From positions 434,001-498,000 of the forward strand of contig NZ_OY762929.1 in the NCBI RefSeq assembly GCF_963666675.1: a stretch of DNA of 64,000 nucleotides, written 5' to 3'. The position numbers were made by a program, and so were the translations under genes. The notes below the pieces were generated by a model, which was given only the letters and a program-made list of their open reading frames with translations, did no database searches and had not been told where the DNA came from. The stretch comes from an uncultured Desulfobacter sp. GTDB lineage: Bacteria > Desulfobacterota > Desulfobacteria > Desulfobacterales > Desulfobacteraceae. Shown piece after piece: positions 44,018 through 54,500 of the stretch (positions within the stretch are counted from its first letter, which is position 1; each line of letters opens with the position of its first letter).

Positions 44018-45058
44018 TTATGATTTTAACTGCTTTAAATCACGCTCCTGAAATGTGATATACGGGTCATCTTCAAAATGATGCCCCGGGGATGCCGACC
44101 AGGTAGTCCATCCCAGTTTGGGTGTATTTAATCCTGTCTGGCCCAGCACACATGCCGGGATCTGTTGTTTATCAAGTATCACGCGCAGTTCAAATTCAAA
44201 TTCAATGCCCACCATGTACCGGATGAGTGAAAACACCGGCAGGAGCAAGTCACCGCCGGGCATGAACTTATTATACCGGGTAAACCCCATCGGTCCGATA
44301 TTGACCCTGAATTTGGTCCGGCACTCCTTGACCATGCTCCCGCACACGGCGTCCCTGCCCAGGGAGGCATGGGCCGAGCCAAGGCGGGTGCAGTCTTCTT
44401 CTTCCAGGGGGATATCTCGTTCAATGAACTGGTTCACCTGGGTCGGTGCCCCGGAAAAGTATTCAATGGCCGCCTCAATCCCCGTTGCCGATGCCGTGGG
44501 CAAAGAGAGCAGGCCGCTGTAAAAGGTTAATGATTCCCTGGGAAGATCGAGCATGCCCACCATACCGGATGTGCCTAAGCCCGCCAGGCTGAGCAGGTAC
44601 CTGGAAAGTCTGTCCCCGGCTCCGGGCTGGTAGTTTTCCGGGAACCGCTGTTTTTTCCAGGCCAGATAAAAGAGCGAAATCAGGCGGTGGTGGAACATGT
44701 TTAAAAATTCAATAAAGGTGTCGTCCTTTTTTTTCTTTCGCGCCACCCCAAGTTCATTGTACCAGTTGGGCAAAAGGCCGGACGGGCCGATAAGCCCCAT
44801 GAAGGCCACATCCATTTGCGTCTGCCCTGATGATTCATCCTTTTCAAGGCGTGCAATGTCACTGGCCGGAAAACAAAAGCCGGGTTGTACACCAAAACGC
44901 ACGGCTTCCTGGTCCGGCGTCAGTGCCTCGCCAATGGCCTTTTTTTCAGGTGCAAATTTTTCCAGGAGTTCAACAGCCTTGAAAAAGGAGAATTCAAAAA
45001 ACGATTCATAGAGCTGTGTTTCTATACCAGGATCTGATTGCCGCTTCTCGGGGGCCAC
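44018..45058 (-). CDS. tssG: TssG, T6SS baseplate protein
   Basis: 346 residues, started at a GTG inside the 3' end of tssF (37-base overlap), so translation is coupled. TssG features are the FEFSFFKAVELLEKF start, VRFGVQPGFCFPASDI, the FMGLIGPSGLLPNWYNEL block and the LGQTGLNTPKLGWTTW segment near the end. It forms the baseplate wedge with TssE, TssF and TssK in the cytoplasm. Length is usual. Confidence 0.93.
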   Translation of the reverse strand: MAPEKRQSDPGIETQLYESFFEFSFFKAVELLEKFAPEKKAIGEALTPDQEAVRFGVQPGFCFPASDIARLEKDESSGQTQMDVAFMGLIGPSGLLPNWYNELGVARKKKKDDTFIEFLNMFHHRLISLFYLAWKKQRFPENYQPGAGDRLSRYLLSLAGLGTSGMVGMLDLPRESLTFYSGLLSLPTASATGIEAAIEYFSGAPTQVNQFIERDIPLEEEDCTRLGSAHASLGRDAVCGSMVKECRTKFRVNIGPMGFTRYNKFMPGGDLLLPVFSLIRYMVGIEFEFELRVILDKQQIPACVLGQTGLNTPKLGWTTWSASPGHHFEDDPYITFQERDLKQLKS

Positions 45059-46824
45059 TTTTTCAACTCCTTTTTTGCCTGCAACGTTTTAATGACCAGC
45101 CTGGAAAATGAATTCACCGAGACATATTGTCCTAAAAACCGGTCCAGGATCGCCCCGAACAGATAAAGCCCGGACCCGACAAATTTATCTTCATCCAGTG
45201 TGATGGTGATTTCCACGCCCCTGGCAAAGGAATCGTTTATCCGTTTGGTAATGTGCCGGGTCGACACGGATACAATGCCGCTGATCTGTTGCCGGGTGGC
45301 GCTTGAATTCTGGAAATCATATAGTTTGAGAATCTCTTTTAATGCATCTTCTCCACCCTCTGCCAGGGAGATGTAATTCAAGGAGAGATGGGAGATCAAC
45401 CGCCACTGCAGGGCACCGCCCAGGGCTGGTCGGAAGGTGGGCGTGGGCTTGATTAATGAGACAATTTTATTTACAGGCGCTGCAAGCTCCATGGTAAAAT
45501 CCCCCCGCACATCACCAAACGGCAGGCGGGAGGGCATATCCCTGTTGGTGCAGGTGTGCCGGACGGTCAGGATATCACACCCCGGATCTGCCGGGGTCAT
45601 GTTTAAATCGCAAAAGGATAAAAATACATCGGTGCCTTTATCTGATTTGCGGCCGGAGGGCCTGCGCTGAACGTGCCAGAATACCTTGGGTTCGTTGTCG
45701 AGTTCATCGGACAGATGGTGCCGGATGGAGTAAAAAGGGCGAAACTCTTTGGGCTTGCTGTCGGTGGTTGAGGCGGCTGTCACCTGATCTATGGTGTAAA
45801 TCTCCGTGGCGTCATACCGGCGAAGGTCCGGGGTAACCCGGTATTCGGTTTTTCTCTGTTCAATGCGGATGGGTTCGGCAATTTTTTTAAACAGGTTCAC
45901 GGCCGGAGCGGTATTCAGCTGAAAGGTGTCCGGGTCAACAATGACGTGTTTTCTGATTGCCCGGTCAAAACAGATGCGTATGGTCAGCCGGGTGCCTGCC
46001 TCAATACCATTTAACCGGTCAAGTCCAACCAGGTCAAAAAAGAGAAATTTTTCAGGAAAGGTGAAGTACTCAAACAGCAGCAGGTACCCGGGAAAAGAGC
46101 GTTTGGAAAAGGGAAGCAGTTTTTCATCCCTGGAGAATCCCACCGGGAGGATTGAACGTTTATCCAGGGTCAGGGTTTGCTCGGTGCCGCCCTCCGGAGT
46201 AAACGATAATTCAACGGCTGTGACATTATTGAAAAGGCGTTCATAAAGATGAAATACATGCTGGGCCTGGCCGTTCAAGAAAAAACGAAGCCTGTCAAAG
46301 GCAATATCGCCAACATCGATGTCATTGACGGTGTCAAGACGGATGTCAAGGGTCTGCACAGTGTTGAGTGCCGAAGGGCCCGCCTCCTGGACATCCACCC
46401 CCGCCACTTTGACGGGCCAGAGCGATACGGCCGAGCAAAGGGTAAAGGTGCAGGGGGACCCTTTAACCGGTTTGGAAAACATCGGCACCCCTTTATCAAT
46501 GGTGTATCCCTTTTCGGTGATGCTTTTTGCGATAGGGTCAAACTGCACAATGGTCATGGAGGGAATCGGATTGTTGTAGTGCGGATAGGTGATGTTGAAA
46601 ATGGATTCGGTGATTTCGGGAAAATCATCGTCAATTTTTTTATGAATCCGTCCGCTGATAAAGGCAAAGGCTTCAATGAGCCTTTCGATGTGGGGATCTT
46701 CGCACTTGTCCGGTTCAAGTTGCAGCCGTCCCGCAATTTTGGGATATTTGCGGGCAAAATGGCTTCCCATTTCCCGGACAAAGGTCAGTTCCTGTTCATA
46801 GTACTTTAAAAGTGTGTCATCCAT
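45022..46824 (-). CDS. tssF: TssF, T6SS baseplate protein
   Basis: 600 residues, usual size. Diagnostic segments are LLKYYEQELTFVREMGSHFARKYPKIAGRL at the start (cut here: YYEQELTFVREMG), a HIERLIEAFAFISGRI helix, and near the end GVEITITLDEDKFVGSGLYLFGAILDRFLGQY (recognised by ITLDEDKFVGSG). It is the main wedge component of the baseplate, working with TssG and TssE. It lies between tssE (25 bases) and tssG (37-base overlap). Confidence 0.95.
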   Translation of the reverse strand: MDDTLLKYYEQELTFVREMGSHFARKYPKIAGRLQLEPDKCEDPHIERLIEAFAFISGRIHKKIDDDFPEITESIFNITYPHYNNPIPSMTIVQFDPIAKSITEKGYTIDKGVPMFSKPVKGSPCTFTLCSAVSLWPVKVAGVDVQEAGPSALNTVQTLDIRLDTVNDIDVGDIAFDRLRFFLNGQAQHVFHLYERLFNNVTAVELSFTPEGGTEQTLTLDKRSILPVGFSRDEKLLPFSKRSFPGYLLLFEYFTFPEKFLFFDLVGLDRLNGIEAGTRLTIRICFDRAIRKHVIVDPDTFQLNTAPAVNLFKKIAEPIRIEQRKTEYRVTPDLRRYDATEIYTIDQVTAASTTDSKPKEFRPFYSIRHHLSDELDNEPKVFWHVQRRPSGRKSDKGTDVFLSFCDLNMTPADPGCDILTVRHTCTNRDMPSRLPFGDVRGDFTMELAAPVNKIVSLIKPTPTFRPALGGALQWRLISHLSLNYISLAEGGEDALKEILKLYDFQNSSATRQQISGIVSVSTRHITKRINDSFARGVEITITLDEDKFVGSGLYLFGAILDRFLGQYVSVNSFSRLVIKTLQAKKELKKWPPRSGNQILV

Positions 46825-46849
46825 GGTGCAGTAAGTTTTTATCGGTCAT

Positions 46850-47323
46850 TTAATTGGAAATTATGTAACGGTTCCGGCCCACATCAAAAAAGGTATCAAA
46901 GGAGACCGGCTCATTGAGCGGATCCACCACGAGCATGCCGGTAATAATGAAATAGAGCTGTCCTTTTTTTTTGCCCCTTCGGTCGAGACGGACCGCCGCT
47001 TTTTTCAGCCTGGGTTCATACCTTTGGATTGCAGATTCAATCTCCTTGCATAGTTTTTGACGCACAATACTTGTTTCCGGGTTCTCCACGGAAAAATCCC
47101 GGATGCCGTAGCCGATCAAAGAGGCGCTCAGACTCGTAAAGGATTTAGGGATATCAATGGGACTGCACCGGGTATTCAGCAGGTTTTCAATGTCCCGGAT
47201 CACACTGTTGATGATCGTCTGTTCAGACACAATACGCTGCTGTTCAGACTCCCGGGGCTGTGATGGATCATCATCCAGGAGCCTGTCCAGCAACGCGGCT
47301 GTGAGATTAACTGAATCGGCCAT
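46850..47323 (-). CDS. tssE: TssE, gp25-like T6SS baseplate protein
   Basis: 157 residues with the GPW/gp25 lysozyme-like fold: an early LLDRLLDDDP, SVIRDIENLLNTR (the EEA-like region), and FSVENPETSIVRQKLCKEIESAI-type helix. It links baseplate to sheath. The gene follows tssC with a 23-base gap and precedes tssF, the common order. Confidence 0.9.
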   Translation of the reverse strand: MADSVNLTAALLDRLLDDDPSQPRESEQQRIVSEQTIINSVIRDIENLLNTRCSPIDIPKSFTSLSASLIGYGIRDFSVENPETSIVRQKLCKEIESAIQRYEPRLKKAAVRLDRRGKKKGQLYFIITGMLVVDPLNEPVSFDTFFDVGRNRYIISN

Positions 47324-47346
47324 AAATCCCTGTCTTCTTTACGGTC

Positions 47347-48843
47347 TTATCCTTGAGCCGGTGGTGGTAATTCCGCCACAAGGCGCAGGGAGACGGACAA
47401 TTCATCCAACTGGAAATGGGGCTTGAGAAAGCTGACGGCCCTGTAGGCCCCGGGTTTGCCCGGAATCTCAGAGACGTCAATTCTGGCCTCACGCAGGGGA
47501 TACTTGGCCTTCATATCCTGGGTGGCATTGTCATCCAGCAGTACATAGTTGCTGATCCACCGGTTCAGAAAGTCTTCGGCATTTTTACGTGTCATAAAAC
47601 TGCCGATTTTGTCACGCATGATGGATTTGAGATAATGGGCAAACCGTGCCGTGGCCATGATATATTGCAGCTGGGATGATAGCCTGGCGTTGGCATTGGC
47701 CGCATCCGTATCAAAAATTTTGGGTTTGTTGGTACTCTGGGTGCTGAAAAATGCCGCATAGTCCGTGCCTTTGCAGTGAACCAGGGGGATGAAGCCCAGA
47801 TCCGCCAGCTCCTTTTCCCGCCGGTCGGTAATGGCAATTTCCGTGGGGCATTTGAGGGCCACATCCCCTTCATCGGTTTTAAAGGTGTGAACCGGCAGGT
47901 CCTGGACGAGGCCGCCGCCTTCAACCCCTCTGATGGCGGCACACCATGAATGTTTGGCAAAGGCTTCGGTGAGCCGGGTGCCTAACGCGTAGGCAGCATT
48001 GCCCCACAGATACCGCCGGTGGTCGGTGCCGTCCACTTTTTCTTCAAAGTCAAAGGATTCCACCGGCACCGTATTTTTACCGTAGGGCAGGCGCATGAGA
48101 ATATGGGGCATGGCCAGGGCCACATATCTTGAGTCCTCAGATTCTCTGAAAGATCGCCATTTGGCATATTCGTCCCCGGAAAAAATTTTGGCCATGTCCC
48201 GGGGATTGCCCAGTTCCGTAAAGCTGTCCATGTTAAACAATTCGGGACCGGCGGCAGACAAAAAGGGCGCATGGGCAGCCGCAGCCACGCCTGAAATTTT
48301 ATTGAGCAGGGCCATATCCTGGGGGTGGTTGGTGAATTCATAATCGCCGATCAAAGCGCCGTAGGACGCTCCGCCGAACATACCGAACTCCTCTTCATAC
48401 ACCTTTTTAAAGAGGGAGGACTGGTCAAACTCCGAGGCCTTTTCCATATCCTTGAGCAGATCTTTTTTGGATACGTTCATGACCCGAAGTTTCATGCGCT
48501 CGCCGGTTTCGGTTTTGTCGACCAGGTACCCAAGGCCGCGCCAGGAGCCTTCAAGCTTTTGAAACTCCTCGTGGTGCATCACCTCATTGAGCTGGTCTGA
48601 GATCAGTTTGTCAATCTGGCTGATCCTTGCATTGATCATGGCCTCGGTGTCTTTGGATACGGTGATTTCGCCGTCCATGACCTGGGAGACAAATTCACCC
48701 ACAAGATCCTTGGCCCAGGGTTTCTGACTTTCATCCCGGGCCAGGCGGCCCTGGGCAATTATTTGATCCAGAAGACTCTCTTCCTGGACGGTCTCTTCGG
48801 TTTCCGGTGCATCCGGTTGAACCTGCTGTTCTTTATCCGACAT
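47347..48843 (-). CDS. tssC: TssC (VipB), T6SS sheath large subunit
   Basis: 498 residues, normal length. Family segments include LEGSWRGLGYLVD, DYEFTNHPQDMALL, FLSAAGPELF, MPHILMRLPYG, GVEGGGLVQDLP and the C-terminal MTRKNAEDFLNRW. With TssB it builds the contractile sheath that drives the Hcp tube. AAGGAGA precedes the ATG. It follows tssB by 35 bases. Confidence 0.96.
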   Translation of the reverse strand: MSDKEQQVQPDAPETEETVQEESLLDQIIAQGRLARDESQKPWAKDLVGEFVSQVMDGEITVSKDTEAMINARISQIDKLISDQLNEVMHHEEFQKLEGSWRGLGYLVDKTETGERMKLRVMNVSKKDLLKDMEKASEFDQSSLFKKVYEEEFGMFGGASYGALIGDYEFTNHPQDMALLNKISGVAAAAHAPFLSAAGPELFNMDSFTELGNPRDMAKIFSGDEYAKWRSFRESEDSRYVALAMPHILMRLPYGKNTVPVESFDFEEKVDGTDHRRYLWGNAAYALGTRLTEAFAKHSWCAAIRGVEGGGLVQDLPVHTFKTDEGDVALKCPTEIAITDRREKELADLGFIPLVHCKGTDYAAFFSTQSTNKPKIFDTDAANANARLSSQLQYIMATARFAHYLKSIMRDKIGSFMTRKNAEDFLNRWISNYVLLDDNATQDMKAKYPLREARIDVSEIPGKPGAYRAVSFLKPHFQLDELSVSLRLVAELPPPAQG

Positions 48844-48878
48844 GGGATTTCTCCTTATGATAAAATCTTTAGGATTGG

Positions 48879-49388
48879 CTATTCATCGCTTTTCTTGCCG
48901 GTCTCCTGGCTGAGCTTGGTCAGGGCGTCGGTATTGGAGATCACATCCTGGAGCAGTTCATCCAGTTTGTCGTTTCCGTCAAGCTTGTTTAAAAGACCGG
49001 TCAGTTTCTCCCTGGCCTCCACGAGCTTGCGAATGGGTTCCACCTGCCGGGCCACCTTTTCCGGATGGAAATCCTCCATGCTTTCGAATTTAAGTTCAAC
49101 GGCAATGGCCGAATCTTCATCGGTAAGCTTATTGTCCACCCGATAGGCCAGCCGGGGCGCCATTCCCTTGAGCACATTGTTAAAGTTATCCCTGTCGATC
49201 TCCACAAATTTGCGCTCTTTGAGTTTGGGCAACGGTTCTTCCGGTTTCCCTGAAAGGTCTGAAAGTACTCCCATTACAAAGGGGATTTCTTTCATCTCAA
49301 TGGCGTCTCCCTTTTCCACATCATAGGTGATCTGGACTCTGGGGGAGCGCACTCTATCCAAGGTGTGCTGTTGACTTTCCTTGGCCAT
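48879..49388 (-). CDS. tssB: TssB (VipA), T6SS sheath small subunit
   Basis: 169 residues. The segments RVQITYDVEKGDAI, PFVMGVLSDLSG, KFVEIDRDNFNNVLKGMAPRL (hallmark RDNFNxVL) and a C-terminal leucine-rich helix are typical. It forms the sheath with TssC. An AAAGGAGG site precedes the ATG. Position between tssA and tssC is usual. Confidence 0.96.
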   Translation of the reverse strand: MAKESQQHTLDRVRSPRVQITYDVEKGDAIEMKEIPFVMGVLSDLSGKPEEPLPKLKERKFVEIDRDNFNNVLKGMAPRLAYRVDNKLTDEDSAIAVELKFESMEDFHPEKVARQVEPIRKLVEAREKLTGLLNKLDGNDKLDELLQDVISNTDALTKLSQETGKKSDE

Positions 49389-49434
49389 GTCTGCCTCCTT
49401 TGGTTTTCAATCTAACGGGTTTGTTATTTGTTAT

Positions 49435-50799
49435 TTAAGGGTTTGAATATTCCATTGCTTTGGTGACGTCCAGGGTGCACAGCCGGGTCAAAATATCCCT
49501 GGCCCTGTAATGATCATCATCGGAACTGCCTTCGGCTGTCAGACACTGATATAGTGTACCCAGGGCTTCGGCGATCCATATGGGCGATTCCCAGCGGTCC
49601 AGGGCAAGGTCTTCGATTAATGTGTTGAGCTCTTCCACAATGGGCCTGGCCAGATCCGGCCGGTTGCCCTTTAGGCAGAGCCGGGCCATGAGCAGTTTGA
49701 AGTTGGTTTTTTCCCGCACGGACTGGGCACTGCATGAGGCACCGAGCAACTGTTCCAGGGCCGGTTTGATACCGTCCTTGCCAAGCTTTAACAGGGCATC
49801 CTGCCACACTGCCTCTTCAATGCCTGCGCCCCCAAGAAACCGGTTGACCCTGAACGCCCCGACCTGGCCCGAAGCGATTCGCTGGGTCTGGGAGGCTGCC
49901 GGTGCCGCTGCTGCAACCGGTTCACTGCCGGTTTCGTTTTCAATCATCGGCTCATCTGCCGGGGATGGCTCCGTCTCCTGGGACGCAGCTTTTTGGGGTT
50001 CATCCGGCTCATCTCCTTTTTTGGTTTTTAAAAACTGGCCAACCAGCTGGTTGCAGGCTTCCAGGGAGGATTTTATCTCCGCAAGCCTTGGGGCCTCATT
50101 GCCGAATTTTTCATCAATAACGGCATCCATCCGGTTGAAGAAATCCATGCATTGGGATGTATGGGATGCCAGAATTTCATAAAATTGTTTTGACGATGCG
50201 GCCACGGCACTGTCAAATTCTTCGGCCGTAAGTTTTCCTTCGGCGATCTGTTCGTCCCGGGCCGCTTTTTTATTCTCAATTTCATCCCCATACTGGTCCA
50301 CCGTGTCCTTTTCATACCCCACATGCCTGGATTCCTGCCAGTGGTTCCAGGTATATCCGGGGGTGGACGCCGGGTCTGTCACGGCAATCTCTTTGACGGG
50401 AAACCACAGTTTGTCATTGATGAATTCAAGGGGCCCAATCCGGTAATCAAGATCACCGTCGTCGATTTCAGGGTAAATGGTGTCCCAGAACTGTTCCAGT
50501 AACCGGCTTAACATTTCAAGCCCCAGGGCCACGCCTTCAAATCCCCGGGTGGCGGTTAACGCCTCCAGCAGCCAGGCGGCGATTTGAATGTCTTTTGTCC
50601 GGGTGGTGAGTGCGTCCTGGGCAATACTGTATACGGTGGCCCAGTCCGATGTTTTCAACTCATGCTGCCAGTCGCCCTGTTCCAGAACCTCATCGGCCCG
50701 TCTTGCCTCCTGGATGTCGTCATAAACAGCTGTATACCGAAGGTCTTCCCCCGAGGGATTGTCCCCTTCAATGGGCCTTAACATGGCCTCCATATCCAT
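49435..50799 (-). CDS. tssA: TssA, T6SS sheath-assembly cap protein
   Basis: 454 residues. The ImpA-type N-terminal domain (PIEGDNPSGEDLRYTAVYDDIQEARR region, about 8-35) is clear, followed by a helical block (about 60-200), a Glu/Pro/Ala-rich linker near 270-310 and a C-terminal helical domain (about 320-454). TssA primes and caps sheath/tube growth. The start follows AAGGAGAGG. It lies between tagF and tssB. Confidence 0.93.
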   Translation of the reverse strand: MDMEAMLRPIEGDNPSGEDLRYTAVYDDIQEARRADEVLEQGDWQHELKTSDWATVYSIAQDALTTRTKDIQIAAWLLEALTATRGFEGVALGLEMLSRLLEQFWDTIYPEIDDGDLDYRIGPLEFINDKLWFPVKEIAVTDPASTPGYTWNHWQESRHVGYEKDTVDQYGDEIENKKAARDEQIAEGKLTAEEFDSAVAASSKQFYEILASHTSQCMDFFNRMDAVIDEKFGNEAPRLAEIKSSLEACNQLVGQFLKTKKGDEPDEPQKAASQETEPSPADEPMIENETGSEPVAAAAPAASQTQRIASGQVGAFRVNRFLGGAGIEEAVWQDALLKLGKDGIKPALEQLLGASCSAQSVREKTNFKLLMARLCLKGNRPDLARPIVEELNTLIEDLALDRWESPIWIAEALGTLYQCLTAEGSSDDDHYRARDILTRLCTLDVTKAMEYSNP

Positions 50800-50816
50800 A
50801 GGCGTGCCTCTCCTTG

Positions 50817-51527
50817 TTACAATTCAAAAAGCCGGTTAAAATCCTGTGCCCGAAGCGGACGGTTAAACATATGTATCATGGGCATATCCGGCATGCCGCC
50901 CAGAAACACGGCACCGGGTATCGGGGGATTTTTTTTAAAAAAGCCCCAGCTATCCGGTTTTACCCCGGTATTTTCAAATGCTGCCAACAGTTTGGCAACC
51001 GGCAGACTTAACCGGTTAGCTCGTCCATCCTGCTTATAAAATGCCAGAATACAATGGGATAATTTGTCGACGGTTTTGCCCGGGGCCTTCACCCCGTGTC
51101 CGTTAATGTTCTGTAATGCGGTTTTAAATGATTTGAAATCGTCGTATCGGCCGGTGGCTGATGCCTCAAAGGTTCTAAAAACAGAATCAAATGCCGTAAA
51201 AATATTCTGCCAGGTTTTCTGCCAGTTTTTAATGGCCACACCGGCTGTGATCAATAAGGGGTAGGGCCGTCCCATCCGGTCGCTGCTGTCCCGGACCAGG
51301 CCTAAAACAAGATCGTAATTTTTTATCCCCTTTGTCCAGAAACGATAGGAGCAGCTTGTGGCCTTTTGGTGGGCCGGGGGGTGTTGGCCGACCGCCTTTT
51401 CAATCCAGGCGGCAAGGGCCCGGGCGATGGCCGATTCCACCTGAATCGAAAAAAAATCGTCAAAGGCCGGGTGCTTGCCGAATGCAGAGATCTTAAACTG
51501 ATAATTCGTATCCGCTATTTCCAGCAT
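50817..51527 (-). CDS. tagF: TagF, T6SS post-translational regulator
   Basis: 236 residues. The N-terminal FGKHPAFDDFFSIQ resembles the KLPARGDF pattern of TagF, followed by GRPYPLLITAGVAI and a C-terminal PIPGAVFLGGMPD. TagF is known to repress T6SS assembly, usually opposed by the threonine-phosphorylation pathway; this locus has both. The ATG lies inside the end of tssM (13-base overlap). Its cytoplasmic location is inferred from lack of membrane segments. Confidence 0.9.
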   Translation of the reverse strand: MLEIADTNYQFKISAFGKHPAFDDFFSIQVESAIARALAAWIEKAVGQHPPAHQKATSCSYRFWTKGIKNYDLVLGLVRDSSDRMGRPYPLLITAGVAIKNWQKTWQNIFTAFDSVFRTFEASATGRYDDFKSFKTALQNINGHGVKAPGKTVDKLSHCILAFYKQDGRANRLSLPVAKLLAAFENTGVKPDSWGFFKKNPPIPGAVFLGGMPDMPMIHMFNRPLRAQDFNRLFEL

Positions 51528-54500
51528 GTCACAATCTCCCCAGGCACCCGTCCCGGTGTTGCACTGACAAGGCCTGCCACCGTGCGGTTGCCTTTCATCT
51601 GGTATCTGACCCGTATGGCTTTGACCCCCATCCGTGCCAGGTCCTGGCGATGTTCGGGAAAGTCCGCCGGCGTAAAGGTGTGATGCCCGTTGGGAAATTC
51701 CTTTAAAAATTTAGGAAAGGATAGGTTCCCTTCATATCGTTTTACCAAGTCAAGACTGCCGATTTTAATGGTAAACATGGTGTCGCATTCGGATGTCGGG
51801 GACCACCGGAAGGTGTTCTGGACCGGAAAATTTAAGTTCTCAAGGGTGGTGGTTTTGTCCGCGCAGATCAGTTCGAGCACCGTGGCATGGGGCTGGAATT
51901 GTGATTCATCATTGGCGCTGGTGGGCATACCTGAGATGTTCACGGTGTAGTTGGGTTTCATTGGCTTGCCTGCGCGGATGCCCCGGGTTAAAAATTTGAA
52001 AAAATACGGGTTAAAGTTGATGCTTTTTCCATCCAACACAGCGGCCTGGTAGCCTTTTCTCAGCGTCCGTTTAATAAAGGGCTTGCCCGGACCGTTAATG
52101 AATTTTGTGACATATCCGTTCTGGCCTAACAGCAGCGCGTTTTTATTCTGGTCTCCGGCGATGCCCTGCATCTCCATAAGGACGCCCTGCTCCCACTTCT
52201 TCTGGAGTGTGCAGGCGGCTTCGTTCAGGGTCAATTGGTGGAAAAAATTTAGCGGGCCTTCCAGAAGATCCCAGATCAGTTCAGTCTCCTTGCCCTTGTA
52301 GGCCGGCATGGGTTTCAATGTTTTGAACGCTTTTCTGGCCTTAAAAAACGCAATTTCGCTGGTGGCGGGATCTTCGGTATATAATGCGTTTGCCATGTCA
52401 AAGGCCGCGCGTCGGCTCACCACCATGGGTGCCAGGGCGGCCAGGTTGTCCTGGTATATCATCAGGTTTTTGGCTGCTCTAAGCATGGTTTCAGGGTCCA
52501 TACCGTGCAGCGAATCGGCAGGATCGGTTTTGACATTGTCTATGCCTTTTTTAACTGCTGTGGCTGCCTTGCCCAGCACGCCCGATGATGCTTTGGGCGC
52601 TTTGCGCAGGGCAACGGCCTGGAGGTCAAGGGTGCTTAAATCTTTTGCGAGACTGACCCAGTCCGGCGTACGGTCTGCCGGGGTGTCTGTCTCGGTCCGC
52701 GAAAAATACCCCAGTTCTTTGGGCATCGTATCAAGCAATGACATATACGGCCCTTTTTTTCGGCCCACACGATTGCTCAGCTCCAGCCATTGTTCCCGAC
52801 GGGGGATGCGTGTTTTAGCCTTATCAAAATCAGTGATAAACCCAAACCAGGCATCAAAATATGCGGTTCTGTACCACCGGTGGAAATCGCGCTTCTTTTG
52901 GGCGAGGATCAATGAATTTGCCAGGGCATGTTCAATGTCGGCAATGAAATTGTCAATGGATTTGCGGCCCTGGATGGTAAATCCGGCCGGTACCGATGCC
53001 AGATCCGTGTCATCAACGTTCCTGCCCCAGAAATTTGAAACGCTGTAGATGCCCAGAGACGGGTCGCTGTTGGCCCAGGCCACCAGCCAGTTCAGGGGCT
53101 TGCCCTCCATGGACAGCACACGGGCCAGCCATTTCTCAAGGGTGTTCATCCGCTGGTTCATGACCAGGGTATCCCCCTGCCATGACAGATAGTTCAGGTA
53201 CATGCTGTTGATCTTCACCTGGACATCTTCAACAATCTCCTTGCCCACCCCGATATCCACGGTGTTGAATGCCGGCTGGGGCAGGGCTGTCAGCGCGTTT
53301 ATGTCGCTATCCGCCAATTTGGCTTTAATGCAGTGGATACGCCGGACAAGGTGGGCCACATGGCTGATATAGACCCCTTGGGGTGTCCCGGCGTTAAAAT
53401 CAATCATGTTTTCAGCCATTTTTTTGTCAAAGGGATCGAGAAACCTGGAGTCAATCAAACGGCAGTATTTTTCTTTTAGCCGGGCTTCAATCTCAATGCT
53501 GTTGGTCAGACCCAACCGGGGTATCCACCAGTTCCGGTTGCGCTCTGCCACCCCTTTGATGGCGGTTTCAAATTTTTCCAGGGTATCGATGTCCGAGATC
53601 AGTTCGCCGGACAATGCCCTGGACGTCGCAAACTGGGCTGCGGCCCGTTTCATGATGTTCAAATTTTTCACAAATGAGAAACTTAGGATACCGCAAAAAA
53701 AGATGATCAAGGTGGTCCAGGCCGCAAAACCAATATTGCGGGTCAGCCGTGACCAAGCCGCCCCGCGCCGGGTCTGGGTAAAAAGCCCCCGATCCGATGG
53801 CAGCAGTTTGGAGAAAAAATCATGCAAAAACAGGCCGCGGCTGGTGCCGGGCAGCACCTCCTGTTCGCTGATCAGCCCCATATCTTTTAAAAAGCTTGAA
53901 AACGGGGTGCCTTCCTGGCAGCCGGAACTAAAGTAGATGCCCCTGAACAAGGGGGATTCCTGGTATGGATTTTCCTGGAACAGCCCTTTGACATAGGCCC
54001 TTAGACCGGATTCAATGCCGTCAAATTCCTTGGGGAACAAAATCAGATCCGGACCGGTGTCGGCCTGACCTGTTTTTTGCATTATTAACAGCCTTAGATT
54101 CCGGATCTGTTCGCCCATGCTTTTAAAACACTGGGTGACAAGGCCCTGGGAATCTTGCTCAAACCCATGGTTGACAATGCCCATGGCCTGGCCCAGGGCA
54201 TCTTCACTGAGGGTGTCGCAAAAGCCGGTCATGCCCTGGATCAAATCGCATTTGGTCACCATGATATAGATGGGAAATTTGGACTCAAGGACGCGCATCA
54301 ATTCGTCCACCCGTTTGCGGAGATCACGGCCCTGGCGTTCAAGGTCCTGGGTTTGTGCCGTGTTCAGTTCATCAACCGAGACGGTGACAATCAGACCGTT
54401 GAGCGGCTCTTTCTTTCTGTATTTGGCCAAAAGTTGCAGGAAACGCTGCCACTCATCCTTGTCGCGCTCCTCATCCACCCGTACCGAATAGCGGCCGGCC